Made by a program: the position numbers and the translations under genes
In this document: piece by piece, positions 7,054 through 15,877 of the stretch
Position numbering within the stretch: the first letter of the stretch is position 1
Layout of the letters: every line of letters starts with the position of its first letter
NCBI GenBank assembly: GCA_029259635.1
Contig: JAJDEU010000010.1
Span: 124,001-188,000 of the forward strand
Direction of reading: 5' to 3'
DNA length: 64,000 nt
From: Planctomycetota bacterium
Lineage (GTDB): Bacteria; Planctomycetota; UBA1135; GCA-002686595
The notes under the pieces: model-generated
Seen by the model: the letters and a program-made list of their open reading frames with translations, nothing else
Databases searched by the model: none
Told to the model about the DNA's origin: nothing

Positions 7054-8334
7054 TCACTCGCGAGTTCGTTCGATTTGGGCGCCAAGAGCGCCCAGCTTTT
7101 TCTCGATCTCCTGATAGCCGCGGTCGATGTGGTAGACGCGATGAATCTCCGTCTGGCCTTGCGCGACGAGCCCCGCGAGCACCAGAGCGGCCGAAGCTCG
7201 CAGATCCGATGCGGTGACCGGCGCCGATGAGAGCCGGTCGACACCCTCGACAATCGCGGTTCCGCCCTGGCGGCGAATGCGCGCCCCCATGCGAGCCAGC
7301 TCTGCCATGTGCATGTAGCGGTCGGGATAGATGCGCTCCGTCACGACACTGACGCCGTCCGCCAGGCACATAAGCGCCATCCACTGCGCTTGTAGGTCGG
7401 TCGGGAATCCCGGATAGGGCTGCGTAGTGACATCGGTGGGCCGTGGCCGATGACCCAGACCGCAGGATTGAGTCTCGATCCAATCCGCTCCGTGCTCGAA
7501 GGGCATGCCGGCCTGCCAGAGTCTATCGAGCAGAGCGGCCAGGTGATCGGGACGGCAGCCCTCGACGCGCACCCGCGCTCCCGCGATCGCACCGGCCAGG
7601 ACAAAGGTGCCCGCTTCGATACGGTCGGGTACCACCCGGTGAGTCGTTCCGGTCAAACCCTCGACGCCTTCGATCTCGAGCACCGGCGAACCGAGGCCGG
7701 AAATCTTGGCACCCATCGCGATTAGGCACTCGCCCAGGTCGACGACCTCGGGCTCACAGGCGGCGCTCTGGATGATCGTGCGGCCGCGCGCCGTCGTGGC
7801 GGCCATCATCACGTTCATGGTGCCGGTCACCGACGATCCAAAGGGCGTGCCCAGGAAGACCTCGCCCCCGCGCAGGCCACCAGCTGGAGATTCCGCGACG
7901 ATGAAGCCGTGCTCAATCCGGATCGTGGCCCCGAGCGCCTCGAGGCCCTTGAGGTGGACGTCGATCGGACGGACTCCGAAGACGCACCCGCCGGGCAGGC
8001 TGACCTCCGCGCGGCCCGTGCGTGCGAGCAGCGGTCCGAGGACGCAGACCGAGCCGCGCATCTTCCGCACGTACTCCCAGCCAGCGACGTTGCTGGTGTG
8101 TTCAGCGCTCTGAACCTCGACCGAGCCATCCTCAGCGACACTGGAGGTCGAGCCGAGGCTGCCGAGCACCTCCAGCATCGTCCGCACGTCCGCCAGAATC
8201 GGCGCACCGGGAACGAGGAGTGGCTCGGAAGTGAGCAGAGAGGCCGCCAGAACCGGCAGAACCGCGTTCTTCGCTCCCGAAGTCGAGATAGTGCCGGCCA
8301 GCGGACGGCCGCCGTCGATGAGAAAACGATCCAT
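7054..8334 (-). CDS. murA: UDP-N-acetylglucosamine 1-carboxyvinyltransferase
   Basis: First committed step of peptidoglycan synthesis: transfers enolpyruvate from PEP to UDP-GlcNAc in the cytosol. 426 residues, normal length. The N-terminal MDRFLIDGGRPLAGTISTSGAKNAVLP includes the Lys-Asn substrate pair. The active-site loop L-P-G-G-C-V-F-G-V-R-P carries Cys117, the position of the fosfomycin-reactive cysteine, followed by IDVHLKGLEALGA. The C-terminal DLRASAALVLAGLVAQG and YHIDRGYQEIEKKL are conserved MurA elements. The ATG at 8334 has only a weak upstream purine stretch. It is transcribed away from the TPR/alpha-CTD gene and lies upstream of ffh. Its presence implies a peptidoglycan-making lineage. 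Confidence 0.97.
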   Translation of the reverse strand: MDRFLIDGGRPLAGTISTSGAKNAVLPVLAASLLTSEPLLVPGAPILADVRTMLEVLGSLGSTSSVAEDGSVEVQSAEHTSNVAGWEYVRKMRGSVCVLGPLLARTGRAEVSLPGGCVFGVRPIDVHLKGLEALGATIRIEHGFIVAESPAGGLRGGEVFLGTPFGSSVTGTMNVMMAATTARGRTIIQSAACEPEVVDLGECLIAMGAKISGLGSPVLEIEGVEGLTGTTHRVVPDRIEAGTFVLAGAIAGARVRVEGCRPDHLAALLDRLWQAGMPFEHGADWIETQSCGLGHRPRPTDVTTQPYPGFPTDLQAQWMALMCLADGVSVVTERIYPDRYMHMAELARMGARIRRQGGTAIVEGVDRLSSAPVTASDLRASAALVLAGLVAQGQTEIHRVYHIDRGYQEIEKKLGALGAQIERTRE

Positions 8335-8775
8335 TTTGGAACTCCGGAAAAGGGCTCTTTGATCTCGGAAGCAAAACCTGGTGAAGAACTAGGGTCCGCG
8401 CCGGTCGGCGCGGGCAGGCCTTTCGGAGTGCTCTCGCGAATCGGATCGGCGATCACCCACTCGGGATCCAAGGTAGCGATTCAGCCGGGCCGTCCAAGGC
8501 CCTGCCTTCCCGGGCTCCTTCTGAATCGAGATTCCCTCGCGGCTGACCCGAGGCTGAGCCGAAGCGCTGGGGCCTCCGCTCCACATTTTCGCCGCTTTCA
8601 GAGCGATTGGCGTTGCGATTCCGCCTTCTAACCGCCCGTGGCATTTGACCAGGTTTTTTTCCGTTTCTATGATCTTCGCCCTTCTCCACGGAATAAGAGC
8701 TACCGAGCAACCGCTCCGTAGTCGTTCTATGGTTTCTGCCGCGAGAAGATATCGCCGCGTAGAGGACGCAACCCG
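8335..8775. other. Divergent intergenic region between murA and the TPR/alpha-CTD gene
   Basis: A 441-base gap. It contains the strong plus-strand promoter at 8645-8673 and a very GC-rich dyad at 8396-8413 (ccgcgccg/cggcgcgg with a 2-nt centre) about 60 bp upstream of murA, which could fold in the murA leader. No coding frame with believable composition was found. Confidence 0.4.
8645..8673 (+). promoter_or_regulatory. Sigma-70-like promoter for the TPR/alpha-CTD gene
   Basis: TTGACC (8645-8650), a 17-nt spacer (8651-8667) with a T-rich stretch, and TATGAT (8668-8673) match the -35/-10 consensus with one mismatch each and ideal spacing. Predicted transcription would start near 8680, leaving a ~95-nt leader before the ATG at 8776. 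A purine-rich AGAGGACG precedes the ATG. Confidence 0.65.
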
Positions 8776-10431
8776 ATGCCCGATTCGAACGAGAATAGCC
8801 AGGACCCCGAAAACACAACGCCCGCTCCGGAAGCTGCAGCCCAGAATCCGCAGCCGACGACGGAAGCTCAGGCGACCGAGGTCAAAGCCCCCGCGGTTGA
8901 ACCTTCTGCAGTTGAACCTGCCGAGAGTGAAACTCCCGCAATGGAAGCTCCCGCGGAACTGGAGTCAGCGGTGGAAGCCGCAACCGATGACTTCCCCGTC
9001 ATGGCGGATTCCTTTTCACCGGAAGACCTCGATTCCTTTTCATCGGAGGACCTCGGCTTCGGCGAACTCGACGAGCAAGAAGAAGAGCCGGTGGATGCAC
9101 CGCCTCCGCCTCCGTCCGAGGATTTGCTCCAAATCGAGAGTGAAGAGATCCCGAGCTTCCGCGCCCTGCGCGATGCTCGCTCCTTGGTCTTCGAGACCAA
9201 GTCCAACCTCGAGGCTTTTCAGAATCGCGTGGAAGCTCTCGGGGAGAGCGGCGAAGAGGGACGACGCCGCGGACTCGGCGCTTGGGTGCTCGGGGACTAC
9301 ACGGACTCGGTCCGCTTGCTCGCGAGCTTTGAGAGCGACCCTGTCGCTTCCTTCACGCGCGCCAAAGCGCTCATGTCCTTGTGCAACTACCCCGAGGCTC
9401 AAAAGGTCTACGGCCGACTCGCAGGCGAGTATCCCGACCTCGCTCCGCCGCGTGCCGGTTTGATCGAATCGCGCTTCCTCGAAGCGCTGGGCAAAGGCGA
9501 CGAAGAGGCCGCAGTTGCCGAACTCGAGAGCGCGCTCGCGAACGCGCCCGCCGAGTTCTCGGAGAGCCCCGAGGGCAACTATCTCGCAGGACGTCGCGCC
9601 GAGCTTGCGCACGACCTGGAGACCGCACTCGATCACTACCAAGCGGCCATGACCGCCGACCCCTCACTCCGCGAAAACCTCTTCCACGGGGCTTATTTGG
9701 CAGAACGCTGCGGTTTAGACCAGATGGCACTGGAGTTCTACGAGCTCTTGGTCCGTCAACTTCCGATCGACGCCAACGTTCTGATGAACCTCGGCGTTCT
9801 GTACGAAGACATGGGCCGCGACCAAGAAGCCGCCGCCTGCTACGACGTCGTTCACCGCTCGAAGCCGACCGAGAATCGCGTTCGCCTGTACCTGAACGAC
9901 GCCATCGCGGCGATGGACATGTACTACGACGAGGATCGCGAGCGCAAAGAGGATCGTCTCAATCAGATCCTTCGCATTCCGATCACGGACTTCGAGCTTT
10001 CGGTTCGCGCGCGCAATTGCCTCAACAAGATGGACATCAACGTGCTCGGCGACCTCGTTCGCCGCACCGAGCAAGAGCTCTTGTCCTTCAAGAACTTCGG
10101 CGAGACTTCGCTCACCGAGATCAAAGAGATCCTGCACAGCAAAGGCTTGCGACTCGGCATGCCCCGCGACGAAGCGGTGGCCAGCGTCGAAGTCCACTCC
10201 ACTCGCACCTACACCGGCGAGAAGGCGGACATCTACAACAAACCGATCTCACACCTTCAGCTCTCGATCCGCGCTCGCCGCACGGTCGAAGCTCTCGGTT
10301 GCCTGACGATTGGCGACATCATGAAGCACAGCAGTGACGAGCTCTTGGGCATGCCCAACTTCGGAATCACTTCGCTTCAGGAACTCAAAGGCGCGCTCTC
10401 TCAGATTTCGCTTAAATTAAGAGGCGAGTAA
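8776..10431 (+). CDS. TPR protein with two RNA polymerase alpha C-terminal-type domains
   Basis: 551 residues in four parts. Residues 1-~125 are acidic, Pro/Ala/Glu-rich and probably disordered (PAMEAP, PEDLDSFSSEDL-like repeats). Residues ~160-365 are TPR-like helical repeats (for example NVLMNLGVLYEDMGRDQEAAACY). Residues ~397-463 and ~484-551 are each RpoA C-terminal-domain-like. The first has FELSVRARNCLNKMDINVLGDL and LLSFKNFGETSLTEI, the second has LQLSIRARRTVEALGCLTIGDI and LLGMPNFGITSLQEL. In RpoA this fold binds UP-element DNA and activators. A soluble protein with two copies plus TPRs suggests a transcription or DNA-associated scaffold (inference). It has its own strong promoter and precedes ruvA by 98 bp. 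Confidence 0.9.
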   Translation: MPDSNENSQDPENTTPAPEAAAQNPQPTTEAQATEVKAPAVEPSAVEPAESETPAMEAPAELESAVEAATDDFPVMADSFSPEDLDSFSSEDLGFGELDEQEEEPVDAPPPPPSEDLLQIESEEIPSFRALRDARSLVFETKSNLEAFQNRVEALGESGEEGRRRGLGAWVLGDYTDSVRLLASFESDPVASFTRAKALMSLCNYPEAQKVYGRLAGEYPDLAPPRAGLIESRFLEALGKGDEEAAVAELESALANAPAEFSESPEGNYLAGRRAELAHDLETALDHYQAAMTADPSLRENLFHGAYLAERCGLDQMALEFYELLVRQLPIDANVLMNLGVLYEDMGRDQEAAACYDVVHRSKPTENRVRLYLNDAIAAMDMYYDEDRERKEDRLNQILRIPITDFELSVRARNCLNKMDINVLGDLVRRTEQELLSFKNFGETSLTEIKEILHSKGLRLGMPRDEAVASVEVHSTRTYTGEKADIYNKPISHLQLSIRARRTVEALGCLTIGDIMKHSSDELLGMPNFGITSLQELKGALSQISLKLRGE

Positions 10432-10529
10432 TTCGGTTGAAGACGACAGCTCTCCCCTCCCGTGCTGTCACGAGAGCGGGAGCGATTGTCCGACCAGCTG
10501 AACAAGAACTCTCCCGAAGGAACTGAGCC

Positions 10530-11141
10530 GTGTACGAGTATTTGGAGGGCCGCATCGTCGAGCAGAGTCCGGCGCGGCTCGTGATCGACGTAGGCGGCGT
10601 CGGCTACGAACTCTCGGTTCCGCTGGGCGCCAGCTTCTCCCCAAATTCGGACGGCAGCGTTCGAGTCTTCACGCACTTCACCGTTCGGGAGGACGCCCAC
10701 AAATTGTTCGGGTTCCCCAGCCAGGCCTCCCGCGAGCTCTTTCGGCTCCTGCTTTCCGCAAAAGGCGTCGGCCCCGGCCTCGCCCTGACCGTCCTCTCCG
10801 GACTGCCGCGTCAGGAGCTCTTGGCCGCGATCTCAGCGGGCGAGACCGCCCTGCTCCTGAAGATTAAGGGCCTGGGGCGCAAGCGCGCGGACCAGATCCT
10901 GCTCGACCTGCGCGAGCACGCGACCCGTCTCTTGGCGCTCGAGGGCGGCTCTCTCCAGGATGGAGTCCTCACTCCACTCGCTCCCAAAGGCGGCAGTTCG
11001 TCGGTCATTGAAGACGCGATTGTGGCGCTGATCTCCATCGGATTCACCGAAAAGGAAGCGCGCAAGAACGTGGAGGCTGCCGCCAGTCGGTCCGGCTCCG
11101 AAGATTTGGAAACCCTAGTTCGAACGGCTCTACAGAAGTGA
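10530..11141 (+). CDS. ruvA: Holliday junction branch migration protein RuvA
   Basis: DNA-binding subunit of the RuvAB complex that recognises four-way junctions. 203 residues, starting with GTG as MYEYLEGRIVEQSPARLVIDVGGVGYELSVP, the OB-fold domain. The tandem helix-hairpin-helix motifs are visible as LLLSAKGVGPGLALTVLSG and LLKIKGLGRKRADQILLDL. The C-terminal domain III contains IEDAIVALISIGFTEKEARKNVEAA, the RuvB-binding part. RuvB and RuvC are not adjacent here. Its TGA overlaps the GTG of serA by 4 bp (GTGA), so it is translationally coupled to the serine pathway genes, an unusual pairing. Confidence 0.96.
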   Translation: MYEYLEGRIVEQSPARLVIDVGGVGYELSVPLGASFSPNSDGSVRVFTHFTVREDAHKLFGFPSQASRELFRLLLSAKGVGPGLALTVLSGLPRQELLAAISAGETALLLKIKGLGRKRADQILLDLREHATRLLALEGGSLQDGVLTPLAPKGGSSSVIEDAIVALISIGFTEKEARKNVEAAASRSGSEDLETLVRTALQK

Positions 11142-12757
11142 CGAAGAAACCCGACCCCAAGCAGACGCGCATCATCGTCTGTGACGATTTAGCACCCATC
11201 GCCCTCGAGGTGTTTCGAAGCCGCGGCTTCGATCCTGAGATTCGCACCGGGATGAGCGAGGACGAGCTCGCGGAAGCCGTGATCGGCGCCGATGCCCTGG
11301 TCGTGCGCTCGGCCACCAAGATCACGCGGCGCATCTTCGAGGCCTCGGACCGACTTAAGGTTGTCGGCCGTGCGGGCGTCGGAGTGGACAACGTGGACTG
11401 CGAGGCGGCGACTGAGCTCGGCGTCGTGGTCATGAACACGCCGACCGGCAATTCGACGACCACGGCAGAGCTGGCGATCTCGCTGCTCTGCTCGCTGGCG
11501 CGCCACATTCCGCGCGCGAATGCGATCGTGCGCAGCGGTTCGTGGAAGAAGAAGGACCTGGTGGGAACCGAGCTGACCGGCAAGACGCTGGGCGTGGTGG
11601 GCATGGGCCGCATCGGTCGAATCGTCGCCGACCGCGGGATCGGGCTCCGCATGAACGTGGTGGCCTACGATCCCTACCTACAAGGCGAGAACACATCGAT
11701 CGCGGGCGTAGACCTGATGCCCCTCGACGATCTGCTCAAGTGCTCGGACTTCATTTCGCTGCACGTTCCGCTTACGGACGCGACACGAAACCTCCTGTCG
11801 TGGGACAAGCTCGCGCTCATGAAGAAGGGCGCGCGCCTGATCAACGCCTCGCGCGGCGGCGTCGTGGATGAGGAGGCGGTGCTCGATGCGCTCGAAGAAG
11901 GTCGCTTGGCCGGCGCCGCCTTTGACGTGTTGGCCGACGAGCCTCCCGGCAAAGATCACCCTCTCGTCGTACGCGACGATGTCATCGTCACTCCGCACCT
12001 GGGCGCTTCCTCCACCGAAGCCCAGCTCACCGTGGCCGTCGACGTGGCGACTCAGATCTCCGACTTTCTGCTCGATGGTGTCGCGATGAATGCCGTCAAT
12101 GCGCCCGCGATGCAGCCCGAAGTCTTGCACGAGCTCGCCCCCTTCCTGCTCCTGGTCGAGAAGCTTGGACGCTTTCTCGCGCAGAGAATCGGTGGGCCGA
12201 TCCGCAAGGCCGAGATCACGATCGGCGGCGATATCGCGCGGCACGACGTCAAGCACCTGAAGCTGGCCTTCTTGGTCGGCGTCCTGCGCGAGAGTCTGGT
12301 CGAGGGCGATGTGAACTTCGTCAACGCTCCCGGCCTGGCGCAGGAGCGCGGGCTGCGTGTGCTGGTCAGCGAAGAGGAGAACCCGATCTATCGCCTCGGT
12401 CAGATCAAGATCCGCGCGTCGATGCGCGCCGGTGGCCCCTCTCACCTTGTAATGGGCACCGTCTTCGGGCGCGAGCTGCGATTCGTTCGCATCGATGGAG
12501 TGCACCTCGACCTGCCGCCCAGCGGTTCGATTCTCCTGACGCGTCACCGCGACGAACCCGGCGTCGTCGGAACTCTCGGCACACTGCTCGGCATGGCCGG
12601 AATCAACATCCAGCGCATCGAGCTCGACCCCCCCGGCGGCGAAGCGGGCGACCTGTCCTCCGGCTTCTTATCCCTCGATGATGAACCGAACGCGGAGGTG
12701 CTCGCCAAGATCGCCGCACTCGACATGATCGAAGAAGTCCAAGTCATTCGGCTGTGA
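11138..12757 (+). CDS. serA: D-3-phosphoglycerate dehydrogenase
   Basis: Oxidises 3-phosphoglycerate to 3-phosphohydroxypyruvate with NAD, the first step of serine synthesis. 539 residues, the long type I form. The NAD-binding motif is V-V-G-M-G-R-I-G-R-I-V. The catalytic Arg/Glu/His set of the D-2-hydroxyacid dehydrogenase family is visible in NASRGGVVDEEAVLDAL and VTPHLGAS. An allosteric substrate-binding-type domain follows (~320-450), and the last ~80 residues are an ACT domain (SILLTRHRDEPGVVGTLG, GINIQRIEL), pointing to feedback control by serine. GTG start within the ruvA stop; its TGA overlaps the GTG of the next gene. The enzyme of step 1 is therefore directly coupled to that of step 3. 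Confidence 0.97.
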   Translation: MTKKPDPKQTRIIVCDDLAPIALEVFRSRGFDPEIRTGMSEDELAEAVIGADALVVRSATKITRRIFEASDRLKVVGRAGVGVDNVDCEAATELGVVVMNTPTGNSTTTAELAISLLCSLARHIPRANAIVRSGSWKKKDLVGTELTGKTLGVVGMGRIGRIVADRGIGLRMNVVAYDPYLQGENTSIAGVDLMPLDDLLKCSDFISLHVPLTDATRNLLSWDKLALMKKGARLINASRGGVVDEEAVLDALEEGRLAGAAFDVLADEPPGKDHPLVVRDDVIVTPHLGASSTEAQLTVAVDVATQISDFLLDGVAMNAVNAPAMQPEVLHELAPFLLLVEKLGRFLAQRIGGPIRKAEITIGGDIARHDVKHLKLAFLVGVLRESLVEGDVNFVNAPGLAQERGLRVLVSEEENPIYRLGQIKIRASMRAGGPSHLVMGTVFGRELRFVRIDGVHLDLPPSGSILLTRHRDEPGVVGTLGTLLGMAGINIQRIELDPPGGEAGDLSSGFLSLDDEPNAEVLAKIAALDMIEEVQVIRL

Positions 12758-13488
12758 ACTTTTTCGCGAGCGATGCGCCGCCGCCCTATTCGACGGTCGT
12801 CTTTGACTGCGACTCGACGCTGTCTTCGATCGAAGGCATCGAGGAGCTGGTGCCCGAGAACTCGCCGGAGCTCGAGGAGCTGACCGCCGCCGCGATGAAT
12901 GGCGAGGTTCCCTTGGAAGCGGTCTACGGCCGTCGCCTCGAGCTCGCCCGTCCGACAGAGAGGGCGGTTCGCGCAGTGGGTAGGCGCTATATCGAGACGG
13001 CACTTCTGAATGCGAAGGCACTCGTCGCCGCTCTCGGGGCGCTGGAGAAGCGCGTGCTGGTCGTCTCCGGCGGCTTGCTCCCGGCCGTCGCCGAGCTCGG
13101 AGCTCACCTCGGGGTTCCAGATCAGGACATCTACGCCGTCGACATCCACTTCGATGATTCCGGCGAGTACGCCGGCTTCGAAGAGGAGTCGCTCCTCGCC
13201 CGCGCGGGTGGCAAGCTCGAGCTTCTCCGCCAAGTCGCACCCTCGGAGCCCATCGTCCTGGTCGGCGACGGGGCAACCGACCTTGAAGCGGCGAGCCGCT
13301 GCGCGCGCTTCGTCGCGTTCGGCGGGGTCGTCCGGCGCGAGAAAGTCTTCGCTGCCGCTCCCGTTCAGCTCACCGAATCCAACTTCGCGGCGCTCCTGCC
13401 GCTCCTCTTGTCCTCTGACGAAATCGCTCACCTCAAGACTCTGCCCGCTCACGCCAACTTGGTAGATGCGGCCGAGCCTTGGCTTTGA
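12754..13488 (+). CDS. serB: Phosphoserine phosphatase-like HAD hydrolase
   Basis: Predicted to remove phosphate from phosphoserine, the last step of serine synthesis. 244 residues with all HAD motifs: V-V-F-D-C-D-S-T-L near residue 16 (nucleophile and acid Asp), V-V-S-G-G-L at motif II, and LVGDGATDLEAA for the Mg-binding motif. Between motifs I and II the E-G-I-E-E-L segment matches the SerB cap. GTG start overlapping the serA stop by 4 bp. It lacks the N-terminal ACT domain found in some SerB proteins. The assignment rests on motif pattern and on operon position between serA and an aminotransferase. Confidence 0.9.
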   Translation: MNFFASDAPPPYSTVVFDCDSTLSSIEGIEELVPENSPELEELTAAAMNGEVPLEAVYGRRLELARPTERAVRAVGRRYIETALLNAKALVAALGALEKRVLVVSGGLLPAVAELGAHLGVPDQDIYAVDIHFDDSGEYAGFEEESLLARAGGKLELLRQVAPSEPIVLVGDGATDLEAASRCARFVAFGGVVRREKVFAAAPVQLTESNFAALLPLLLSSDEIAHLKTLPAHANLVDAAEPWL

Positions 13489-13501
13489 CATCCTCTCCGC
13501 C

Positions 13502-14620
13502 ATGCTCTGGATACCCGGCCCCACCTACGTTCGCCCGTCCATTCTCGAAAGCCTGACCCAGCCGCCGATCGGCCACCGTTCGGCGGAGATGGTCGAGATT
13601 ATCGAGCGCCTCGATCCGCACCTCGCCTTGGCCTTCGGTCTCGAGGACGGGGACTGGCAAGTCGCGGCGACCACCAGCAGCGCGACGGGCTTGATGGAGG
13701 CTTCGCTGATCGGCGCGGGCGAGCGCATCCTCTGCGTCGTCGGCGGCGCTTTTGGCAAGCGCTGGGCTACGATTGCCAAAGACCTCGGCAAGGATGTTCA
13801 GATCTTGCAGGTTCCCGCGGGTGAAGTCGTCAACGACATGTTGCTGGCCGAGACCCTGGATATGGACGGCCCCTTCGACGCCTTGACTCTGGTCGTCAAC
13901 GAGACCTCGACCGGCGTCTACACCGATCCCTTTCCGATCGCGCGCGTCCTCCAGGCCTTTCCCGATACGCTCTTCTTGGCCGACGTGGTCAGTGCGATCG
14001 CGGGAACCGCCATCTCGCTAGAGCGCAACTGCATCGACTTCGCTCTCGCCGGCATCAACAAAGCACTCGCGCTGCCGCCCGGCATCGCCGTCTGTGGAGT
14101 CTCCGAAGCCTTCATGGACCGCGCGCGCGAACAGTCGAATCGCGGCTTCTACCTCGACCCGATTCGAATTGTCGAAGGCCACGCCAAGCGCAAGACGCCG
14201 ACCACGCCGTGCATCACGCTCTATCGCGCACTCGCCGAACAACTCGAAGACATTTCCGCGGGCGTTCAACTGCCCAGCGACTTCGCCGCTGAGCCGGGTG
14301 CTCCCGCATGGCAAGCGCGCTTCGACGTTCACACCGCGATGCAGACCCGCACGCTCGAATGGGCAGCTGGCCACGGGCTCGAACCCTTCCCCGTACCGGC
14401 GGGACTCTCCTCCACCGTCTCGTGTATTCGCGCCGGTCACGTCGATGTGCCGAGCCTGATCAGCGGGTTGAAGGAGCGCGGACACGAGATCGGGAACGGC
14501 TACGGCGAACTCAAGAATCAGACTTTCCGCATCGGTCACATGGGCGATCACACGCCCGAGCAGCTCGAAGAGCTCTTGACCGCGGCCGACGAAGTCTTGG
14601 CGGCAACCGCCAGCGCCTAG
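13502..14620 (+). CDS. serC: Class V aminotransferase, probable phosphoserine aminotransferase
   Basis: A PLP enzyme of the class V fold-type I group (SerC/alanine-glyoxylate aminotransferase clade). Starts MLWIPGPTYVRPSILE at an ATG at 13502, 13 nt after serB; an upstream in-frame start at 13466 would overlap serB and add non-homologous residues. The PLP lysine is in A-G-I-N-K-A-L-A-L-P-P-G. S-S-A-T-G-L-M-E-A and the Thr/Asp-containing V-N-E-T-S-T-G form the cofactor pocket. In this operon the missing step between SerA and SerB is transamination of phosphohydroxypyruvate, so SerC activity is the economical assignment. The protein is closer in look to the alanine-glyoxylate branch than to classical SerC, so other amino-group specificity is possible. 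Confidence 0.82.
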   Translation: MLWIPGPTYVRPSILESLTQPPIGHRSAEMVEIIERLDPHLALAFGLEDGDWQVAATTSSATGLMEASLIGAGERILCVVGGAFGKRWATIAKDLGKDVQILQVPAGEVVNDMLLAETLDMDGPFDALTLVVNETSTGVYTDPFPIARVLQAFPDTLFLADVVSAIAGTAISLERNCIDFALAGINKALALPPGIAVCGVSEAFMDRAREQSNRGFYLDPIRIVEGHAKRKTPTTPCITLYRALAEQLEDISAGVQLPSDFAAEPGAPAWQARFDVHTAMQTRTLEWAAGHGLEPFPVPAGLSSTVSCIRAGHVDVPSLISGLKERGHEIGNGYGELKNQTFRIGHMGDHTPEQLEELLTAADEVLAATASA

Positions 14621-14674
14621 CAGCGGATCGCAAGTCGGGGGCTGCCGCATACCGCTCCGCATTGCGAATCCCCG

Positions 14675-15526
14675 TCAATCATCTACAAATAAGGCCAATT
14701 CTTGCAGGCGCAGCATTAGGGCGTAGGGCTGCGTCAAATTACCAATTGCAACTTGTTTAGATTTATCCTTGCCCTCAAGATTTATGGAGAATCGATCGTT
14801 GTTATAAACGGCAGTCATGGGCCGGAAGGACGATTCACCATCTTTCGTTTCGTAGATATAGCCCATTGGATTGTCATTGAAAATGTCTTGGCCGCTCGGG
14901 TAAAACTGAACAATACCGTGGAGGGTTTCCACATTTCCGCCCTTGACGGGACCCGCAAGTATTGAATGAAACTTGACCGTCTCGCCGGTATGGATCTGAA
15001 CCTTGCTCTCAACCTTAAGGGAATAGCCCGAGTCCAGAATTGAAACGTCCATTGTCAGCTCCGAACCGGGCAAGATAAGAACCCCATGAGTTCCCTTCTC
15101 GTCGGAATAGACGGATTCTAAATCTAGTTCAGCTTTAACTGCCAAACTTGCGAGGTAGTCGGTCCAGCCGATTAAATCAGGCAGATCACCAACGAAACTG
15201 TTCAGGTAGAGGGCCATCTCTTCCTCATAATTTGCGAACCTTGCTTCACCACCTTCGCTTTCCCCACTACTTTCAGGCTCGATTTCGAGATCGATTGCGG
15301 CTACTGCTCGTTCATCGCTGCTAGTAATTGTTTCCGGCTCACCCGCAGATTGGTTCACATCGTCAACATGACTTTGAATGTCAAGCGGCTCGATCACATT
15401 GGCAATCGCAATACCTTCATCCGTATTGCCCAATCCCCCGATCGAATAAATCAGAATTGCCAAAACGAGTAAAGCTAGGCCTCCCGTAGCGCAGAGGGTT
15501 TGCTTTGAGGAAGGTGAGCCCCTCAT
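14675..15526 (-). CDS. Membrane-anchored exported protein of unknown function
   Basis: 283 residues. Residues ~12-31 (TLCATGGLALLVLAILIYSI) are a single hydrophobic segment near the N-terminus, so the bulk is predicted to lie outside the membrane. Residues ~35-95 are acidic and low-complexity, then a mixed alpha/beta region begins (VGDLPDLIGWTDYLASLAVKA). The C-terminal ~130 residues have strand-rich motifs such as KVQIHTGETVKFHSILAGPVKGGNVETLHGIVQFYPSG. I recognise no family. The ATG has AGGA 8 nt upstream. It lies 111 bp downstream of the 79-residue exported protein on the same strand. Base composition is clearly AT-richer than the flanking genes, suggesting recent acquisition. Confidence 0.8.
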   Translation of the reverse strand: MRGSPSSKQTLCATGGLALLVLAILIYSIGGLGNTDEGIAIANVIEPLDIQSHVDDVNQSAGEPETITSSDERAVAAIDLEIEPESSGESEGGEARFANYEEEMALYLNSFVGDLPDLIGWTDYLASLAVKAELDLESVYSDEKGTHGVLILPGSELTMDVSILDSGYSLKVESKVQIHTGETVKFHSILAGPVKGGNVETLHGIVQFYPSGQDIFNDNPMGYIYETKDGESSFRPMTAVYNNDRFSINLEGKDKSKQVAIGNLTQPYALMLRLQELALFVDD

Positions 15527-15552
15527 TATTTATTTCCTATTATTAATTTACC

Positions 15553-15598
15553 TGAAAGGTGACTGACCCGAGAAACTTCGCGAGCCAGTCGCCTTTCA
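15553..15598. terminator. 13-bp hairpin between the two exported-protein genes
   Basis: Arms 15553-15565 (tgaaaggtgactg) and 15586-15598 (cagtcgcctttca) pair over 13 bp with a single G-T wobble around a 20-nt loop. In the minus-strand transcript it follows the 79-residue gene and ends ~27 nt before the ATG of the 283-residue gene. It may attenuate read-through between them. The downstream sequence is A/T-rich but has no U-run. Confidence 0.45.
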
Positions 15599-15637
15599 AT
15601 TACAAGCACAGACCGGAGAGCCAAATCGTAAGTACGT

Positions 15638-15877
15638 TCAAGGGCAGAAGCACGTGTAATTAGAACCCCCTCCTGGAAGTGGGGTTACCTGGATTGAACA
15701 GCCCGTACGACATGGATCCAAACAAACCACGGTTGTTGTCCCTTCTGGATCGATTGAAAGTGCAGCTTGACATTTGATCTCCTCGACCGGGGGATCTTCT
15801 AAGGGTTGCCCCGCGGAAGTGCCAGCGAGCATTATCGAGCATGTGAACAAAGCAGCTAGACGCTTATATTTTTTCAT
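15638..15877 (-). CDS. 79-residue secreted six-cysteine protein
   Basis: Starts MKKYKRLAALFTCSIMLAG, a classical signal peptide with likely signal peptidase I cleavage after T-S-A (about residue 22). The mature ~57 residues hold six cysteines at 36, 52, 56, 60, 76 and 78, spaced C-x15-C-x3-C-x3-C-x15-C-x-C. This count suits three disulfides, with a glycine-rich PGGGS turn before the C-terminal T-C-F-C-P. A good GGA-type Shine-Dalgarno (gaaggaaattgaataa) precedes the ATG. AT-rich relative to the chromosome. No family recognised. The size, export signal and cysteine pattern resemble small secreted effector, bacteriocin or surface proteins, but nothing here fixes a role. Confidence 0.75.
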   Translation of the reverse strand: MKKYKRLAALFTCSIMLAGTSAGQPLEDPPVEEIKCQAALSIDPEGTTTVVCLDPCRTGCSIQVTPLPGGGSNYTCFCP

